In this document: positions 63,991-64,000 of the stretch, piece by piece
Position numbering within the stretch: position 1 is the first letter of the stretch
How the letters are laid out: each line of letters starts with the position of its first letter
NCBI GenBank assembly: GCA_023846275.1
Contig: CM043869.1
Location: 17,083,501-17,147,500, forward strand
Reading direction: 5' to 3'
DNA from: Vanilla planifolia
Lineage: Eukaryota; Streptophyta; Magnoliopsida; Asparagales; Orchidaceae
DNA length: 64,000 nucleotides
Position numbers and translations under genes: made by a program
The notes under the pieces: model-generated
The model's input: the letters and a program-made list of their open reading frames with translations, nothing else
Told to the model about the DNA's origin: nothing
Databases searched by the model: none

Positions 63991-64000
63991 ACACATATAT

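Noticed and set aside
1-64000. CRISPR arrays, phage or bacterial defence systems, rRNA and tRNA genes
   Set aside because: No regularly spaced identical repeats, no bacterial-style gene packing and no tRNA cloverleaf were seen; the content is plant nuclear DNA.

Overview
The window is a stretch of an AT-rich flowering-plant nuclear genome. The evidence for a plant is L1-type LINEs with a DUF4283-like ORF1 and a C-terminal RNase H, Ty3/gypsy elements primed by initiator tRNA-Met, spliced introns with GTAAGT/GTGAGT donors, and one plant-specific gene. The species cannot be named from the sequence. No bacterial operon, phage, CRISPR array, rRNA or tRNA gene was seen.

Layout. (1) 1-9,570: AT-rich DNA with a possible exon end at the left edge, an LTR plus primer-binding site near 4.3 kb, a small degenerate repeat block that once encoded a repeated peptide, and a decayed Ty3/gypsy integrase fragment (minus, 5.0-6.3 kb). 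(2) 9,574-15,926: a near full-length but broken LINE on the minus strand, a GC-rich island in AT-rich DNA. (3) 15.9-32.4 kb: AT-rich DNA with fossil retroelements: a gypsy RT/RNase H (minus, 18.35-19.83 kb), an LTR pair around an internal region with no recognisable genes (25.4-29.6 kb), and a gypsy gag fragment (minus, 29.6-31.3 kb). (4) 32,440-38,322: an old but structurally almost complete Ty3/gypsy element on the minus strand (LTR, primer site, zinc knuckle, RT, RNase H, integrase, polypurine tract, LTR). (5) 38.3-41.3 kb: four copies of another LTR in the order + - - +. (6) 41.3-46.6 kb: AT-rich DNA with one more primer-binding site. (7) 46.6-50.3 kb: a roughly 746-bp tandem duplication whose second copy carries a 5'-truncated LINE on the plus strand. 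(8) 50.5-56.8 kb: the last five coding exons (minus strand) of a SCAB-type gene (stomatal closure-related actin-binding protein); no upstream exon was found to the right-hand edge, so that stretch is either a very long intron or unrelated sequence. (9) 56.8-64 kb: AT-rich intron or intergenic DNA with an AT microsatellite and a weak LINE remnant.

The only convincing host gene is the SCAB-type gene. Everything else recognisable is retrotransposon in various states of decay. I found no convincing new biological system. The most informative structures are the LINE insertion with apparent target deletion inside a tandem duplicate, the inverted LTR cluster, the ORF1/ORF2 TAATG junction of the LINE, and a poly-C tract that puts RNase H out of frame in both LINE copies. 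Exon boundaries, motifs and repeat relations were read by eye; family names rest on remembered family patterns, not on searches.
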